Part shown: positions 1 through 11,616 of the stretch, piece after piece
Position numbering within the stretch: the first letter of the stretch is position 1
Layout: each line of letters begins with the position of its first letter
NCBI GenBank assembly: GCA_015501595.1
Contig: JADNRX010000022.1
Span: 1-64,000 of the forward strand
Direction of reading: 5' to 3'
Source of the DNA: Hymenopellis radicata
Taxonomy: Eukaryota > Basidiomycota > Agaricomycetes > Agaricales > Physalacriaceae
DNA length: 64,000 nt
Translations under genes and position numbers: made by a program
Notes under the pieces: generated by a model
The model's database searches: none
Told to the model about the DNA's origin: nothing
The model's input: only the letters and a program-made list of their open reading frames with translations

Positions 1-1735
1 CAATGCACCTCTCACGTCGCTACATGGAAGGGGAATTCCGTCTATCAAAGGATCTGCGATCTACATCCGATATAGGGTGCTTCAGCGTTTCCGTAAGTGC
101 CACCCCGTTCCATGGCTTCGTGCTTATTGTCTTCGTTCCTTAGTACTCTGTTGTTCTGAACCCGTTCACCGCTTTGGGCAAGGCCGACCCGAACACGAAG
201 CCTCTCGCTATTGTCCCTGTGGAAATAGCGACGATGCATGCCAAAGGCCCCCGGGCCCAGTTTATGCCCCGCCAGCGTACGAACTCTCACGACAGTCGCG
301 GGATACTTGTGATATCCCTTATATGACCATGCCCGGCACGTTTGGTCAACGGCCTTTCTAAACGAACCTCGCTTGTGTTGAGCACAGGTTGACAGGGCAG
401 CGCCCAACGAGCAGATGCTGGTCGTCATTGTATCTATTGATTTGGTCAAGATCTGTCAAGTATATGCACCTCACGATTTTTCTGCAGTACAGTCCATTTT
501 AATATCCCTTGCATCGTATTCATTTGTAGCTTCCTCATTGCATCTCGCATTTCTTTTGTTGTAGCTGTGACATTACTATACTCAATACCACCAATATACC
601 TTGTCCGCCGAAGAGCTCAACGCGTCCGAATCCAGACCGAGGCACGAGGGAGGGAGTCTTCGGACACGTAAGTGATGCGATCAATTTCTTTCTCTTCCGC
701 TCCTCCACCACGGTCGTCGTCGCGTCAGAGAAAGTCGGCGCACTGACTCCACGGCGGTCAGCTGGCACCGCAGCTTTGTTTTTCCTTTCTTGTGGCCTCG
801 ATGTTTTCGGCCACTCTCTCGACTTTCTGGACTTCGGCTCGATGGAGCGGTTTTGCAGTGACAGCACCTGGCGGTGCTTCCGAGGCTGCGGCGATTGCGA
901 CGCGTCGTAAGTATGCCTACTCCTTCTCTATTGGGTGTCTGCAATCACCCGCTACACAATAATTTTCGCAGTCTTGGAACGCCTATCTCGTTTTGTCACC
1001 GCTACTGCTGCCGACACGGACCACCATGCTACCGCTTCACATGTTGGGAGCGATGACTGCTGCTATACTTTCTGCGCTCCCGTGTATTTTGCGTGGCCGG
1101 GACACACAATGCTACGCTACTGCTACTTTTTCGCATCACGGTACTGCCACCGTTGTGCATCGCGGTACTGCTACCGTTTGAGCATCGCGGTACTGCTACC
1201 GTTTGAGCATCATGGTACTGCTACCATTTCGCATCACGGCACTGCTGCCGTTTCGCATCATGGTACTGCTACCTTGGCGCATCCCGTGTATTCTGTGGCC
1301 GGGACACAGCAGCTATGTGAGTGGTACGATGCGGTCCCTTCGGGCCCTTCATTGTTTGGGTATCTGTACCGCTCACATTTGGCTCACATCCCAGGGATAT
1401 TCCATCCTCACCAGCTCGCCGGATGCATCGCTGCGCTCCTTCGGGTTTGGGTATCGCGGCTGACTGCCTTAACTGGAGTCTCCCTATCGGGGGCCAGGGC
1501 ATCCCCTGTGGGGTGCCCTTCCCCATAACCTGCTACATGTTATTGCTGTCAGTTCATATCATTTTATCTCAAGCATCCAACAGTGTCCAAAGAACTCTTG
1601 AAACGGGCATCGTTGTTTACACGTCTCCTACGTGAGTAGTATTCTCAGTCCTTGAAAATAAATACCTACTACATTGCTGGTGTATACAAATATTAACAAA
1701 TGATACTGTACAATGACATCTAAGTAATCTAGTAC
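1..1735. other. Region with no recognised gene
   Basis: Open frames here overlap one another on both strands, are rich in Arg/Ser/His, and match no family I recognise. The only clear structure is the minisatellite at about 1080-1310. I see no convincing exon chain. The stretch between 1540 and 1735 is AT-rich and probably holds the 3' flank of the carrier gene that ends at 1736. Confidence 0.4.
1080..1310. repeat. 24-25 bp minisatellite (CATCrYGGTACTGCTACCGTT type)
   Basis: About six imperfect tandem units of 24-25 bp lie between 1135 and 1280. Each begins CATC and contains GGTACTGCTACC or a one- or two-base variant. The array is bracketed by two direct copies of a segment containing GTGGCCGGGACACA, at about 1083-1110 and 1285-1310. 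A plus-strand frame stays open across it only because the unit is close to a multiple of three; I do not take it as coding. Confidence 0.8.
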
Positions 1736-2995
1736 TCATACCATATCGTCAATGACAGTTGTTATCCTGCTATATGCGAACATAAGCACGTAGGCGTACT
1801 TTTCAAACTGGTCCTTGGACATGAACAGCAGCGCCTGCGAAAGCACGGCTTTTTATGATCTGTGCCTGCATGCCCTGGTACCAGCCAACGAAGCCTTCGC
1901 GTTTCCATACGCGCAGGAGAATGTCGAGCGCGCCAGGGTGTGTATACTGCTTGTGATGGAATTCGTGCTTGTGAGGGAGCTCGTGGCGCTGCACTTCCGC
2001 GTCCTCGACGTCCGCGCTGCGTGCTTGTATCCGCACCTTGGCCATGATATATGGGTATGTTACCTGTTCGGAGAATTAGCGCGACAAGAGTAGGCTGAAG
2101 AATATGTGGACGTACAACGGTGGCTAGAGTTTTACTTAAAGCGCCAACAAGGAATGAGAGTCCAGGCGACAGTTTGTCGGTGCCCTTGGCGAGAATAACA
2201 ATGTTCTTGACACGCTCGAACATGCCATATGTGATAGCGGGATTGATTGTCAAGATCAATCCCGGCTTTATTCCAAGCCACAGCCCACCAATACCCTCCT
2301 CTTCGACAATTTCCTTTGCAACACCAAGGAAAGAGTCGTCTTCCGGTTCGTCGCTGCTGGCGGATGCAGGTGTTGACGCACCCGACTGGGTCCTCTTCGT
2401 CTTACCGACCTGTTGCCGTGTAGCAATGACAGAGACGGGAATGGTGAAGATCTGCGCTAGTGCACCAGCAATGGCACCAAGAATAAGTTCCATGGCGGTT
2501 CCTATCTGGGGTGCCTTGCCGCCTTTGGGCATCTTGCGTATGAGACGGTTCATATATGATGTCCGGACCATAGAGTAGAAGAAGAAATAGGCATATTCTA
2601 CAATGACGGTTAACGGTGGGATTAAGCAGTGATAAAAGACATACGCATGGAGAACGTGTTCATCATGGTCGCCCCAAATCCGCGGTAGAGACCGAATATA
2701 CCCTCCTTCTTGAAGATTTGGATTAAGACGCCAAGCATCGACTGGTTCTTTCCCTTTGGAAGCGCCTGGATGCGCGTTTTCGCGCTGAATCACGTCGTCA
2801 ACGTCGCCATATACAAAACTGATTTCAGCACATACACATCCAGTGGGTACACCACACTAGAAAACGTTTCCCAATCAATTCCTTGAGCCAGATCACGACA
2901 AAATGAGACTCACGCCGTACTGAAGCAGCCCCGAGCGCACCGGCCAAAGCAGCGCCAAATGGCGTGAGTTTTACAGGCTTTGACTGGACCGACAT
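1736..2995 (-). CDS. ANT1: Peroxisomal adenine nucleotide carrier (PMP47/ANT1/SLC25A17 type), frameshifted near the 3' end
   Basis: Mitochondrial-carrier (SLC25) family protein. Relatives exchange cytosolic ATP for AMP across the peroxisomal membrane, which supports fatty-acid activation inside the organelle. The start at 2995 gives MSVQSKPVKLTPFGAALAGA, the usual PMP47 opening. Joined exons then give VVYPLDVAKTRIQ (first carrier signature), FKKEGIFGLYRGFGATMMNT and YAYFFFYSMVRTSY, which are diagnostic of this subfamily. A second repeat with FTIPVSVIATRQQ and a third with TYPYIMAKVRIQ and REGFVGWYQGMQAQI follow. Introns carry GTATGT or GTACGT donors. Near the end, a run of five A's (plus-strand TTTTT at 1850-1854) throws the reading out of frame: QIIK continues as AVLSQALLFMSKDQFEKYAY only after a one-base shift. 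The exon 1/2 join also needs a weak donor. Either the gene is decaying or there are base errors in the sequence. Confidence 0.85.
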
Positions 2996-3590
2996 CGCGC
3001 AGATAAACCGGACAGCAGCGTTGGGGTAATGGAGGTTTTTAAAGGAGGGACCCCGGGAATGGAGAGACACAGAGTACCCATGATCATTTCACATGCTTAA
3101 CAACAGCGGCCAACGCCGTTGCTGAATGCGGATGCAAATCCATCTTCCTGCCCTCCTGCCGTCTTCGAACGTTTTCTCAAGCTTTGATTGTGTTTTTCCA
3201 ACGCTGATTCTCGATTTTGGATCTCTTCATTATTGCAGGACCTCGCCCATGGATTTTAATTCGCCTTGACTTGACTTTCCGATTCGGACACGTCGTACTC
3301 CCAGGCTAGTTAGTGGAGACCGACTCGGTCGGAAGAGTTTCTCGCCGCGTCGCGTGAAGCAACTAAGATGTCCCGCGTTCGTTCGAAGCAGCTCATTCAC
3401 GGTGACCTCAGTGCATGATATCATGCTGGCTTTCAGTGAGATAGCGAAGGTCTGGATGTGTACAAGCGGTCTAGCACAGACCGAGTGCCTTTTCAATTAC
3501 AGCGTATTGAGACTTGTTCACGCCGCCATTCAGCCTCCGTCGCGCTTGTGTCGCGCTGTTGGCGTATTATCATTTGTCAACGGAGAAAAA

Positions 3591-4678
3591 CATGATCGTC
3601 GATCAAGGACAGTGTCCAAAAATAGAAACCTCCTTCAAGTTCTCTTCCATGGTGCAAGACCCCAACTTCCCTCCAAACCTCGACATCAAGCCTCTATACC
3701 ACCAAGGCGACTGGGGCGATGCATTCTCCCATAAATCGCAGACAGCCGCCATAGAAAAATACGGTATCGCGGGTCGAGTATGGTATGGTATTCCGTCTCC
3801 TCCATTCGCTGCCCTCTTGATTATGATAATTAACTGAATAGGGAGGCCGCATACGCGCTGATGCTCTATGTCAATCCTCCCACTGGACCGCATGAGTGGC
3901 TCTTTGATCCCCCATTCATAGCCGCAGATCCTGGCCTACCATTGCCTACGGTGATGATCGAACTGGGATCTGGGACCGGGATCGTGGCAAGTGTGTTGGG
4001 ACGCCTGGGAGGCGCGGTAATTGTCACGGATTTGCCTGAGGTAAGTACGAGGTCATTGTGATTCTTGATACCTGGGACGCTGGACAATAATAGGTCTGCC
4101 CTTTGCTTGAGGCCAATCTGCGGCACGATTCAGAATCATTGTTCGTTCGACCGCTAGCGTGGGGAAATGAAGAACACGCGTTAATGATTGAGAAGGAGTT
4201 TCTCTGCGACAAGTCGTTGACAGATGTTATTTGTAGCGATCTGGTATGCTCCATTCCTCGACAATCATTATGATGATTTGACCAACGCTGGGCGTTATAG
4301 GTCTACTTCCCCGAACTCCTTGCTCCCCTCCTTCGCACTCTCCTCCACCTCACAGCAATCCATTCCCCCCGCATCATCATATCGTACAAGATCCGCAGTC
4401 TACCCAAAGAAACCCCGTTCTGGACTGCATTCGGCCTCTACTTCACCTTCCAACCCGTCCTCATACGAAGAGACTGGGACTCAGATTGGGAACGATTCGG
4501 ACTGTCGTTTGAGGACACCATGTTCACCTTTGTCGCGCTTAGACGGCCGGAATCGCGTCAGTGGAGTATCCCAAGCTCCGATAGTCAGCTTCTTGCTGGT
4601 GTCGGCGCGCAGGGGACAGATACACCGAAAGGCGATGATTCGTTCGACTGTCTGCTCTTGATGACGATGGCTACCTAA
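3591..4678 (+). CDS. Methyltransf_16-family (METTL21-like) protein methyltransferase
   Basis: Four exons joined by three short introns (about 3780-3841, 4040-4093 and 4242-4301) give a protein of about 300 residues. Seen in it: an N-terminal segment ending ...AGRVWEAAYALMLY, the SAM-binding motif I MIELGSGTGIVASVLG, the acidic motif VTDLPEV, and the family's post-motif SDLVYFPELLAPLLRTL. Members of PF10294 methylate lysine (or other) residues on translation factors, chaperones and similar proteins in the cytosol; the substrate cannot be read from sequence. The start at 3591 is the first ATG in frame; a second at 3649 (MVQDPNF) is equally possible. The 3' half, from 4122 onward, is repeated in direct orientation at 16556-17010. 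Confidence 0.8.
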
Positions 4679-4974
4679 ACGTCGATGATGCCGTATGTGA
4701 TAGAAACGCTGCTTTATTCCTCCAAGAAACGCCCCAGCGTTGTTACCGCTGCTACCTCGTATCCCAGTGGCGCGTAACACATCTTTGCGAAGCTGTCAGG
4801 CTTTCATGTCTCGATGGAAAAGATAGAGAATTAGATTTTGAGACGATGAGTATGTGTTGCCAATTCGTCGTCGATGAAGCGTTGTAATGGCGCGCAGCCA
4901 CCGCGACCGATTTACATGACTTCGTCACCCTCTTTTGCATTCCGCTGTATTGCGTAGAATTGATGTCAAGAGTC

Positions 4975-5745
4975 AAGTTCCGCGAACCTTGCTTTGCCAA
5001 TAAGTGGGTGTACCTGTAATAGAGGCAGTGCAAGTCGCGAGCATAAGGTAGACGTATCCAAGCGAGAAGCACATTTCAACAGGTTCTGTAGGATTCTGCA
5101 GAAGATTGGAAGCTGGTAGCATTGCCTTTTACACGCTTAGGATGCATAAACATCGAGGAGGTAAAGATCTCCAATGAGGACCGACAAGAGAATATATCAT
5201 AAGGAGAGACGTCGCCTGGGACCTCGAACTTGAAGCCAATACATTGCCTGGTAAAAATCGACAATACGGCGCCACACGAACAAAAAGATGACCTACCTAC
5301 ATACTCCTGGGAAATGGAGATAGGAATGTCAGTGGTCGCTGTAATCCATACAATCTCCGTCGACCTTGATCAAGCTAAGAAAGATCCCAACATATGTGAA
5401 CGGAACAGACTAGCACTAATGAAAAGATGATTGTTCATCACAAGTGACAATGAGTGTCCATGGACGATGTATGTGTTCCATCCGCATTCCGATAGGATGC
5501 GTATGAGAGGTAATGTATAGCGGCTGCGAGCTTCAAATTCCGGATACTGGCAATGCAACATGTAGTAACGAAGGCCGAGTTCTTGAAGCGCATTCGCAGG
5601 AAAACACGAGTAGATGATAGAGGAAGAGAAGTAGCGATGGCACAAAGGATGTTCGGGTCTGTAACAGACGTTGGGCTGAGGGGCGAGTGGTGGTCAAGAC
5701 TCAAGAGCATGACTGGTCACGAGATCAGAAGGGTTGTCAAAAACC
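4975..5745 (+). repeat. Duplicated spacer 'A', copy 1
   Basis: Non-coding-looking spacer that is also found at 13713-14690 (same orientation) and, reverse-complemented, at about 32950-33777. Copy 1 begins abruptly at TTCCGCGAACCTTGCTTTGCC, which matches the sequence at 14029 in copy 2, and ends where a 1.68-kb insertion starts. It carries frames resembling a short signal-peptide ORF, but they are degraded here. It marks the left boundary of the duplicated segment next to the methyltransferase gene; 4679-4974 between them shows nothing recognisable. Confidence 0.75.
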
Positions 5746-7424
5746 AGTGAGTACAGGCGTTCGCCAGAAGACCCTGGCGCAGCCATGTGGCAGCATCAAT
5801 CCCTGAGCCGTGGGCCGGCATCATCCAGTCGCGATGCCGCCGATTCTCCAATCAATTTCTTGTACACTCTCCAGAAGGATGAGTTCTTCACCGATTCCCT
5901 TGATTTTTGAAGATTTTGAACTGGCTAGATACACTTCAGACAGCCCTGGAGGCAGAATTTTACAATTCAATGTTCATGCATTTACCAAGTCTTTCCACGG
6001 AATGTGCATTTAAATTAACCACAAATATAAAAAATCTGCCCGCAGGGCTCGATAGCGCAGATAAGTAAGTGCTACCTCGAAAAAGGTTGAAGTACTTTCA
6101 TGATGATTCAAGCGTGCTGGAGAGCGCGCAAGATGAGAGCACTGAGGACGTGCGATCATAGCATTACCAAATCAGGACAGTTCGCGTTTCCCCACCACAA
6201 ACTGCCATAGAGCGCGTTTCCCTTCGTTACGGATGGGGCGGCTCGAGGAAAGAAGGTGGCCTTGGCCCGCAACTTTACTTTGAGCCACCCAGATCTGGTG
6301 GGCGGAAAGGCACCCAAATTACGCGCGGCAAGGAGAACTGCTCGCCGCCATCCTCTCCCAAGTTGCGCGGACTACATTCTCCAGCATCCTCCTCCTTAGC
6401 GCAGCGACAGCATTCACCTTCTCGACTATCTGATGCGACTACGCTTCCATTCTCCGTCGAGAGCAGTATGATGCAATCGACAAACGGAAACACAATCATC
6501 TCGAGGAGCAGCTGGCGAATTTGGAGATGTCGAAGATGAGGATTTACTTGTATTAATGATTAGTAATTCATAGATTCATCTAATCGTAGTGTAGATACCC
6601 GATATTTACTGTCTTTGCCTGCGCGTGGGACGACGATGATGATCGGATGAGCTCAGAGCAGAAGAGCAAGAACGGCCGAGGTGCCGTTCGCTCGGCTCGA
6701 TGTTCCCATCACCGAGACCTTTACAACCAAACACAACCACTACGCCATTGTCTTCTGGCGAACGCCTGTACTCAAAACCAGGATAAGAAGCCTCTTCCCG
6801 GTCCTTCCCAATCGAGAACGGCTTCCATTTTCTGAGGATCTTTCCATTGATCGCTTCGGCGCGCTCTACCCGTATAAGGCAGCGCGTACACGTTTTGCGC
6901 CCCATGCCTGTGGTGACATTCAAGGGACTTGGCGGGATATGTATCATGAGTGAAACAATATGCAGGATATCTCAACAAGGCTGGAAGGCATGAATACAGC
7001 GCTCAATGATGTTGTTTTCAACTTGTTCAAGTTTGCTCTCTGCATCGGGATCCGCACACCGGCCTATCGTGTACACAAAAGCGGCGTGGTAGGGAAGCTC
7101 TGGTGGTGTAATGGTTATATTGTGCACTGCCATCCCAGTATTGTGTGTCCCATCCTTCAAGTTTTGACAGTCAAGGTAGTATAGTTTTTTTAACTTGTAG
7201 TTTTCCTGGTTGCACTTGTCACATTGAATTTTTTGATTCTCTTACTTACTACAGCTGTTGCATGTACAGGTACCAGTGACTTTATTCTGGGACTCCGATG
7301 ATAATTTCTATCCCGACTTGATACCGACGTAACCGACCGAGCTTGGACCCGACGAGAAGTCCACTACCATCAGACACGTGACATTCCCATTAGGAAGGTT
7401 CGGGTACCGGCTACTCACCCAAAA
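5746..7424. mobile_element. 1.68-kb insertion, probable non-autonomous transposable element
   Basis: Comparison with the other two copies of this spacer shows that bases 5746-7424 are extra. The A-rich motif that is single in the other copies (AAAAACCA) lies at both ends here, as expected of an 8-9 bp target duplication. The insert begins GTGAGTAC and ends GTACCGGCTACTCACCC, giving a terminal inverted repeat of at least 7 bp. No transposase is visible. Minus-strand frames at 6606-6947 and 6972-7160 are open but unlike any family I know. Short termini and an 8-bp duplication would fit a hAT-like element, but this is inference. Confidence 0.5.
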
Positions 7425-7571
7425 AACCATCACGCCCAAAACTTGCGCGCGCTTTGCAGTCATTCTGCGCGCATTATACGTCCTGCTGAGAGTCTCTGAG
7501 TTGCTAAAGTAAAGTATCTTAGTCGCTTCTCTAGTTTAAGACATTGACCTGATACATACAGGTTGCATGAA

Positions 7572-9240
7572 ATGGCGCCTAACGCGGGAGTGTGTCCCAC
7601 CTGCGGTTTTCTGCCTCTCCAGCCAGATGAACCTCAAAGCGATAGGAGCCCACGCGTAGAAGAACTCCTACGCTGCAACCATCCCCCACTCGACGTCGAA
7701 ACCCTGGATTTACGACGCGCCGTCCGAAATTTTACTGGCATCGTGACAGAGCTTGACGAGAAGATCGTGAAAGTCAAGGAAATGCTCCACAAACTCTCTT
7801 TGGCACGAGAAAATGCAAAATGCCGTCTCGAAGACGCGAGAAAACTGCTTCATCCTGTGCGCTCCATCCCCGATGATATTTTGGGGGTCATATTCCAACA
7901 TTCTGCGCCATCATGGGAAGGCAGCACCCCAGAGTCTGTATTAGATTCGCTCTCTCCGCGCGGGGCTCCGTGGCTGCTCTCGCATGTCTGTCGTCGTTGG
8001 AGAAATCTGGTGCTGTCTTCCCCGAACCTGTGGACATTCCTCAGGTTGCGGCTTGATGCTCATTCTCGACATATAACCCCGACCCAATGCGTTTTCAAGA
8101 CATATCTATGTCTTGAACGCTCCAGAAATCGCCCATTGTCAGTGTGTCTTTACAGCACCGAAAGCAAGTTTAAAGACCACCCCGTCCTCCCGCTTTTACA
8201 AGCCAGCGCCGCCCGCTGGAAAAGCTTAAAGGCCATTCTACCCCCAATCCCGCTGGAGTATTTCTCTGGAACTCCTTTCCCCATTCTTCGCGACCTTCAA
8301 ATTGGGGTAATGCCGACACTTGCGAATAACGTGGTCACCACATTCGCGTCTTCGTCCAGCATTGTCTCATTCAAATGTGTCATTTCTATTTCTCTTGAAT
8401 ATTTAGACCTCCCGTGGACCCAGATAAGGGAATACGCTCATACCGATGCTTTCCAGACTCGTAACCTCAAGGCTCTCCGAAAGATGACACGTCTTCACAA
8501 GTTAGACCTCACTGTGGGAAGCACCCATGCTCGTATCACCGTCCCGATCCCTCTGCCAGAATTACGCGAACTAAATCTGACTGAATTACCACAGGCGGCT
8601 CCGACTCACATGAACGACATGTTCGGTGCATTAGAGATGCCGTCGCTCGCATACCTGAGTATCACCTTTCCTCAGCTCATTGACCGGTCCATGCACTTTC
8701 CTCCCTCCCACTATGCTCTGGGAAATTTGACTAAACTTCGCATCAGTGGTAATCCGGTCGGTCACTCGGATAACATCCAACACCTCCTCGCATTTCTTTG
8801 CCTCACCCCCAATGTCGTCGAACTTCGCCTCGAGTTGATGGCGTTAATTGAAGAGTTGATCGATGGTCTCGACTTCACGAAGACGCCTAGGTTGCCACGC
8901 CTTCGTGTTCTCGACGTTAGCGAATGTACAATCCCTTTCGGCGGCTTTTGGGATGTGTTAGAGACCAGGTAGGTATACAGGTTGACCGCTGTCTGTGATT
9001 GCACTTGCTGAGGACATTATCAGGACACTTCACCAAGCAGAACTGACAGCCGCGGGAGGTAACTCCGATGGTCGATGCCTGGAGAAAGTGTGTGTGCCAC
9101 GCTGGGTGTACATTTACGCACGAGAGAATTATCGAGGTGCTCTTGATGTAGAGTGTGGCTTCGCGCTCGACGACGACTACTCCGATGATAGTACAGAGTC
9201 TGATGATAGTACTGATTCCGATTCTGATTCTGCTGTGTAG
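7572..9240 (+). CDS. F-box/LRR-type protein, paralog 1
   Basis: Two exons separated by a short intron after LETR at about 8970. The start MAPNAGVCPTCGFLPLQPDE at 7572 is shared with paralogs 2 and 3. Residues of note: a CxxC near the N-terminus with a downstream RCNHPP (possible zinc site), a coiled-coil-like stretch (TELDEKIVKVKEMLHKLSLA), an F-box core with IPDDILGVIFQHSAPSW followed by WLLSHVCRRWRNLVLSSPNLW, then irregular leucine-rich repeats to about residue 460. The C-terminal exon ends in an acidic Asp/Ser run. F-box proteins recruit substrates to SCF ubiquitin ligases; such genes are expanded in agaricomycetes. The target is unknown. It is intact in this reading. Confidence 0.8.
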
Positions 9241-9343
9241 AGTCGAAGCCAAACCATTTCAGAGTCGTTATGTTGGATGCAGCTTCTCAGTGTAGTATGT
9301 ATATCATCTCGATAATCACAAGTATACTGTACACCTTCTGGCG

Positions 9344-9597
9344 AAAATCAAAGCCGGCGCCCATCGTCACAGTCTGTGGAACGAGCGCGTTGTTACTACT
9401 TATAACGTCTGGAATAACACACAGTACTTGAGCGCCAGATTTTCGGGCAGACCCATTACACTCAGGAAAATGAACATTAAGTGACGCTGAGTGATAAACC
9501 CTTACACGCAACACCGATAGCGAATAAATACAGATGTATACCATAAGTAGTCAATAAAACTAGTGGTTGTCCTCTAGTCTACTCCACAACGGGAACC
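9344..9597 (-). pseudogene. Copy of the 3' end and 3' flank of the bromodomain gene
   Basis: Reverse complement of 29565-29770 (with a short piece of about 30146-30171). It includes the last codons and stop of the BRD7/9-type gene (ACTCC..ACGGGAACC, around 9580-9597) and its downstream sequence containing the motif around AACACCGATAGCGAATAAAT. It is cut off inside the final codons, at AACC (9594-9597), where sequence from downstream of the zinc-finger gene takes over. It cannot encode anything, but it fixes the direction of copying: the donor is the 29-41 kb locus. Confidence 0.8.
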
Positions 9598-9610
9598 GAG
9601 ATACATATAG

Positions 9611-10632
9611 CTAAGGAGCGTAAAGAGTATGAGAATATGTACAATGATGTCTAAGGCTACAACGATGGCATAGTGATGGGTAATAGGAAGAGATGGATAC
9701 AGTACTAGTAGATATTATGGTAGAATAGCAGATTAATTGGCATGAGAGGGCGTGAAGGGAGCTCAAAAGACCCGCTTGAACATGGCTAGGCGAGAACAAG
9801 TCAATACCTATCAGGTGGAGAGTAAGAAAGGGCGCACCAAATGCGGGATTGAGAAGTGGCATAGGGGGTAGCTCGCGGCAGTGGTGCGTGTCCAAGGCTT
9901 GTTGGGTTTCGAACCGAATTTCGCATTCAAGACATTCGAAAGCGCTGCAAAGACAGTTGAATGGGAGAAGTTGAAGCCGAAGGAGTGTGTACATACAGCT
10001 CATCGGTCTCGTCCGCGATCTCGTGGAGCGCGAGATGCATTTTAAGGGCCCTAACGTTTCCGAGAGTGTCGCGGCATCCAAAGCGAGGGCAAACGAGGAG
10101 GTCTCGCAGTGAAGGACGCCATTTTTCCATTTCTGCAATAGCCTCGGCGCTCTAAGAGTAGGCCATAAGCTGAGGAATCGCGCATAATATGAGAACTTAC
10201 ACTCGTGACGAGAATCCCTTCGCAGGCGGGGTCGTGTCTGAGGGTTTGGCCTTGAGTACCGCCAGGCAACGTTGCACTGCTGGCAGTAGACGCGGGCGAC
10301 GCGTTTTCGACAACGGTTTCGTCCTCAGAGGCCTCAGCGCTGATGAGTGATGGCGAGGCAGCGCGCGCGGGCACTTTGATGGTCAACTGCATGCGATACT
10401 TGAGTGCGAATGCCTGGGCTGGAGACAAGACACGTTCATCACTGTGGTGAGCAATCTCACACAACAGAGGCCTCGGCGCTGTGAATTCCCAAGTGCTGTC
10501 TGCATCTTCCTCGGGTTCGACGAGAGAGAAGATGTTGAAGTCGGTGGGGAAAACCGTCCCGTACCGCTTTGTGAGCGAGCAGAGGGAGTCGTTCTTCATG
10601 AAGGTGTGTACGAGAGCACCAAGGGAAACCAT
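9611..10632 (-). CDS. C2H2-type zinc-finger protein, left copy
   Basis: Paralog of 40086-41108. The start MVSLGALVHTFMKNDS at 10632 is conserved in both copies; upstream frames are not. Exon 1 encodes a domain I do not recognise, then a Ser/Ala/Glu-rich linker. After an intron (donor GTAAGT, about 10150-10198) comes CPRFGCRDTLGNVRALKMHL, a C-x4-C-x12-H-x3-H finger. After a second intron comes a finger-like CLECEIRFETQQALDTHHC (C-x2-C-x12-H-x-C). The frame then runs to a stop shared by both copies (…LYAP); the last part is low-complexity Ser/Cys/His and may not be translated. A nucleic-acid-binding role is likely but unproven. Confidence 0.6.
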
Positions 10633-11221
10633 TGTGAAGAAGTCGTAAGTCGTAAGAGGATTATGAGGATAGACGTGTGGAAGAGACACCAGCTCTAAAA
10701 AAACAGCAGAGAGTGCGCTAGGCTTATGTAGCCTCGCGCGACGCGTCCGAACAAACAACGGGCATGACGGATCCCATTGTCCGTTGCGTCCACAACGATT
10801 GAAGGCCGGCAAACCACAGACTGGTCCCGGTTGCTAGATATGGAAGCCGATATTCCATTGTTGTGGCCTAAGCGCCTCCATAGGAGACATTCAAGCCGCA
10901 GGTGGCTGCTGCATAGAATGGCCAGATCTACGACTCGGAGGGTTCACGTACAAGCTGAGATACTTGCCATAATCAGCGAGAGTCAGAGAGCTCAGAGGGT
11001 AAGAATAACTCACTACGGAAACAGTCCAAGCTTCATCTACGCAGGATCTTCAATTACCAAAACGACAATGAAGATCCAATAAACGATCGATCCACAGGAG
11101 ATCCGGATCTAACAAAATGAAAACTGGCTATTTGCCGTATCCCGGAGTGCCGCCAATTGGAAGCACCCGACTAGATACGAACAAAAGAAAAGGGGTTCCC
11201 CCGACGACACAAGCCTATACT

Positions 11222-11391
11222 GCAGTGGCAAGGTCATCGCGTCCCCGTGTTGCAAGCAGAGCACGAGGAACAAGGGCGGCAAAAATTAGATAACCAAATA
11301 CGGGAGGCGGTGCCTCCGTAATAGTGGTTAAACTATTAAGAACAGATACTACACTTGATCTAAGCCAAAAGGCCAGAGTGGTAAGGAATCA
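11222..11391 (-). ncRNA. U2 spliceosomal snRNA, left copy (with a CU insertion)
   Basis: Minus-strand transcript of about 170 nt. Starting at 11391 it reads ATTCCTTACCACTCTGGCC, then the universal TTTTGGCTTAGATCAAGTG and the branch-site pairing element GTAGTATCTGTTCT. Next come stem IIa (AATAG..CTATT), the CACCGCCTCC segment, a U-rich Sm site (CTAATTTTTG) and the 3' stem-loops. It differs from the copy at 38798 only by an extra CT between GTTCT and TAATAG (around 11339-11342). A TATA-like TATATAA lies about 20-25 bases upstream. The 3' end is set by homology between copies and is approximate. Confidence 0.9.
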
Positions 11392-11616
11392 CACAGCGGG
11401 AAGTCGCGTTATATACCAGGCGGGTGCGCACGGACCATGCTACCTCGGTTTTCCCAGTGAGTGATCACACTTGCTCCCACAATAGGAAGGTGCCTTTTTG
11501 GGACTCACCTTTACCTACGTGCGAGCTTATCATGAACCTAAGACGAACTTTCACTGGGTCGTCCTTGAACCTCTAGTTCTACAACTCTGTTTAGCCCGAG
11601 TGACTCAAACACCATC

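Noticed and set aside
935..1528. A 197-codon plus-strand frame across the first minisatellite
   Set aside because: It stays open because the repeat unit is near a multiple of three; no start context, domain or exon structure supports it.
6606..7160. Minus-strand two-exon gene within the 1.68-kb insertion
   Set aside because: Frames are open but no domain, conserved splice pair or paralog supports them.
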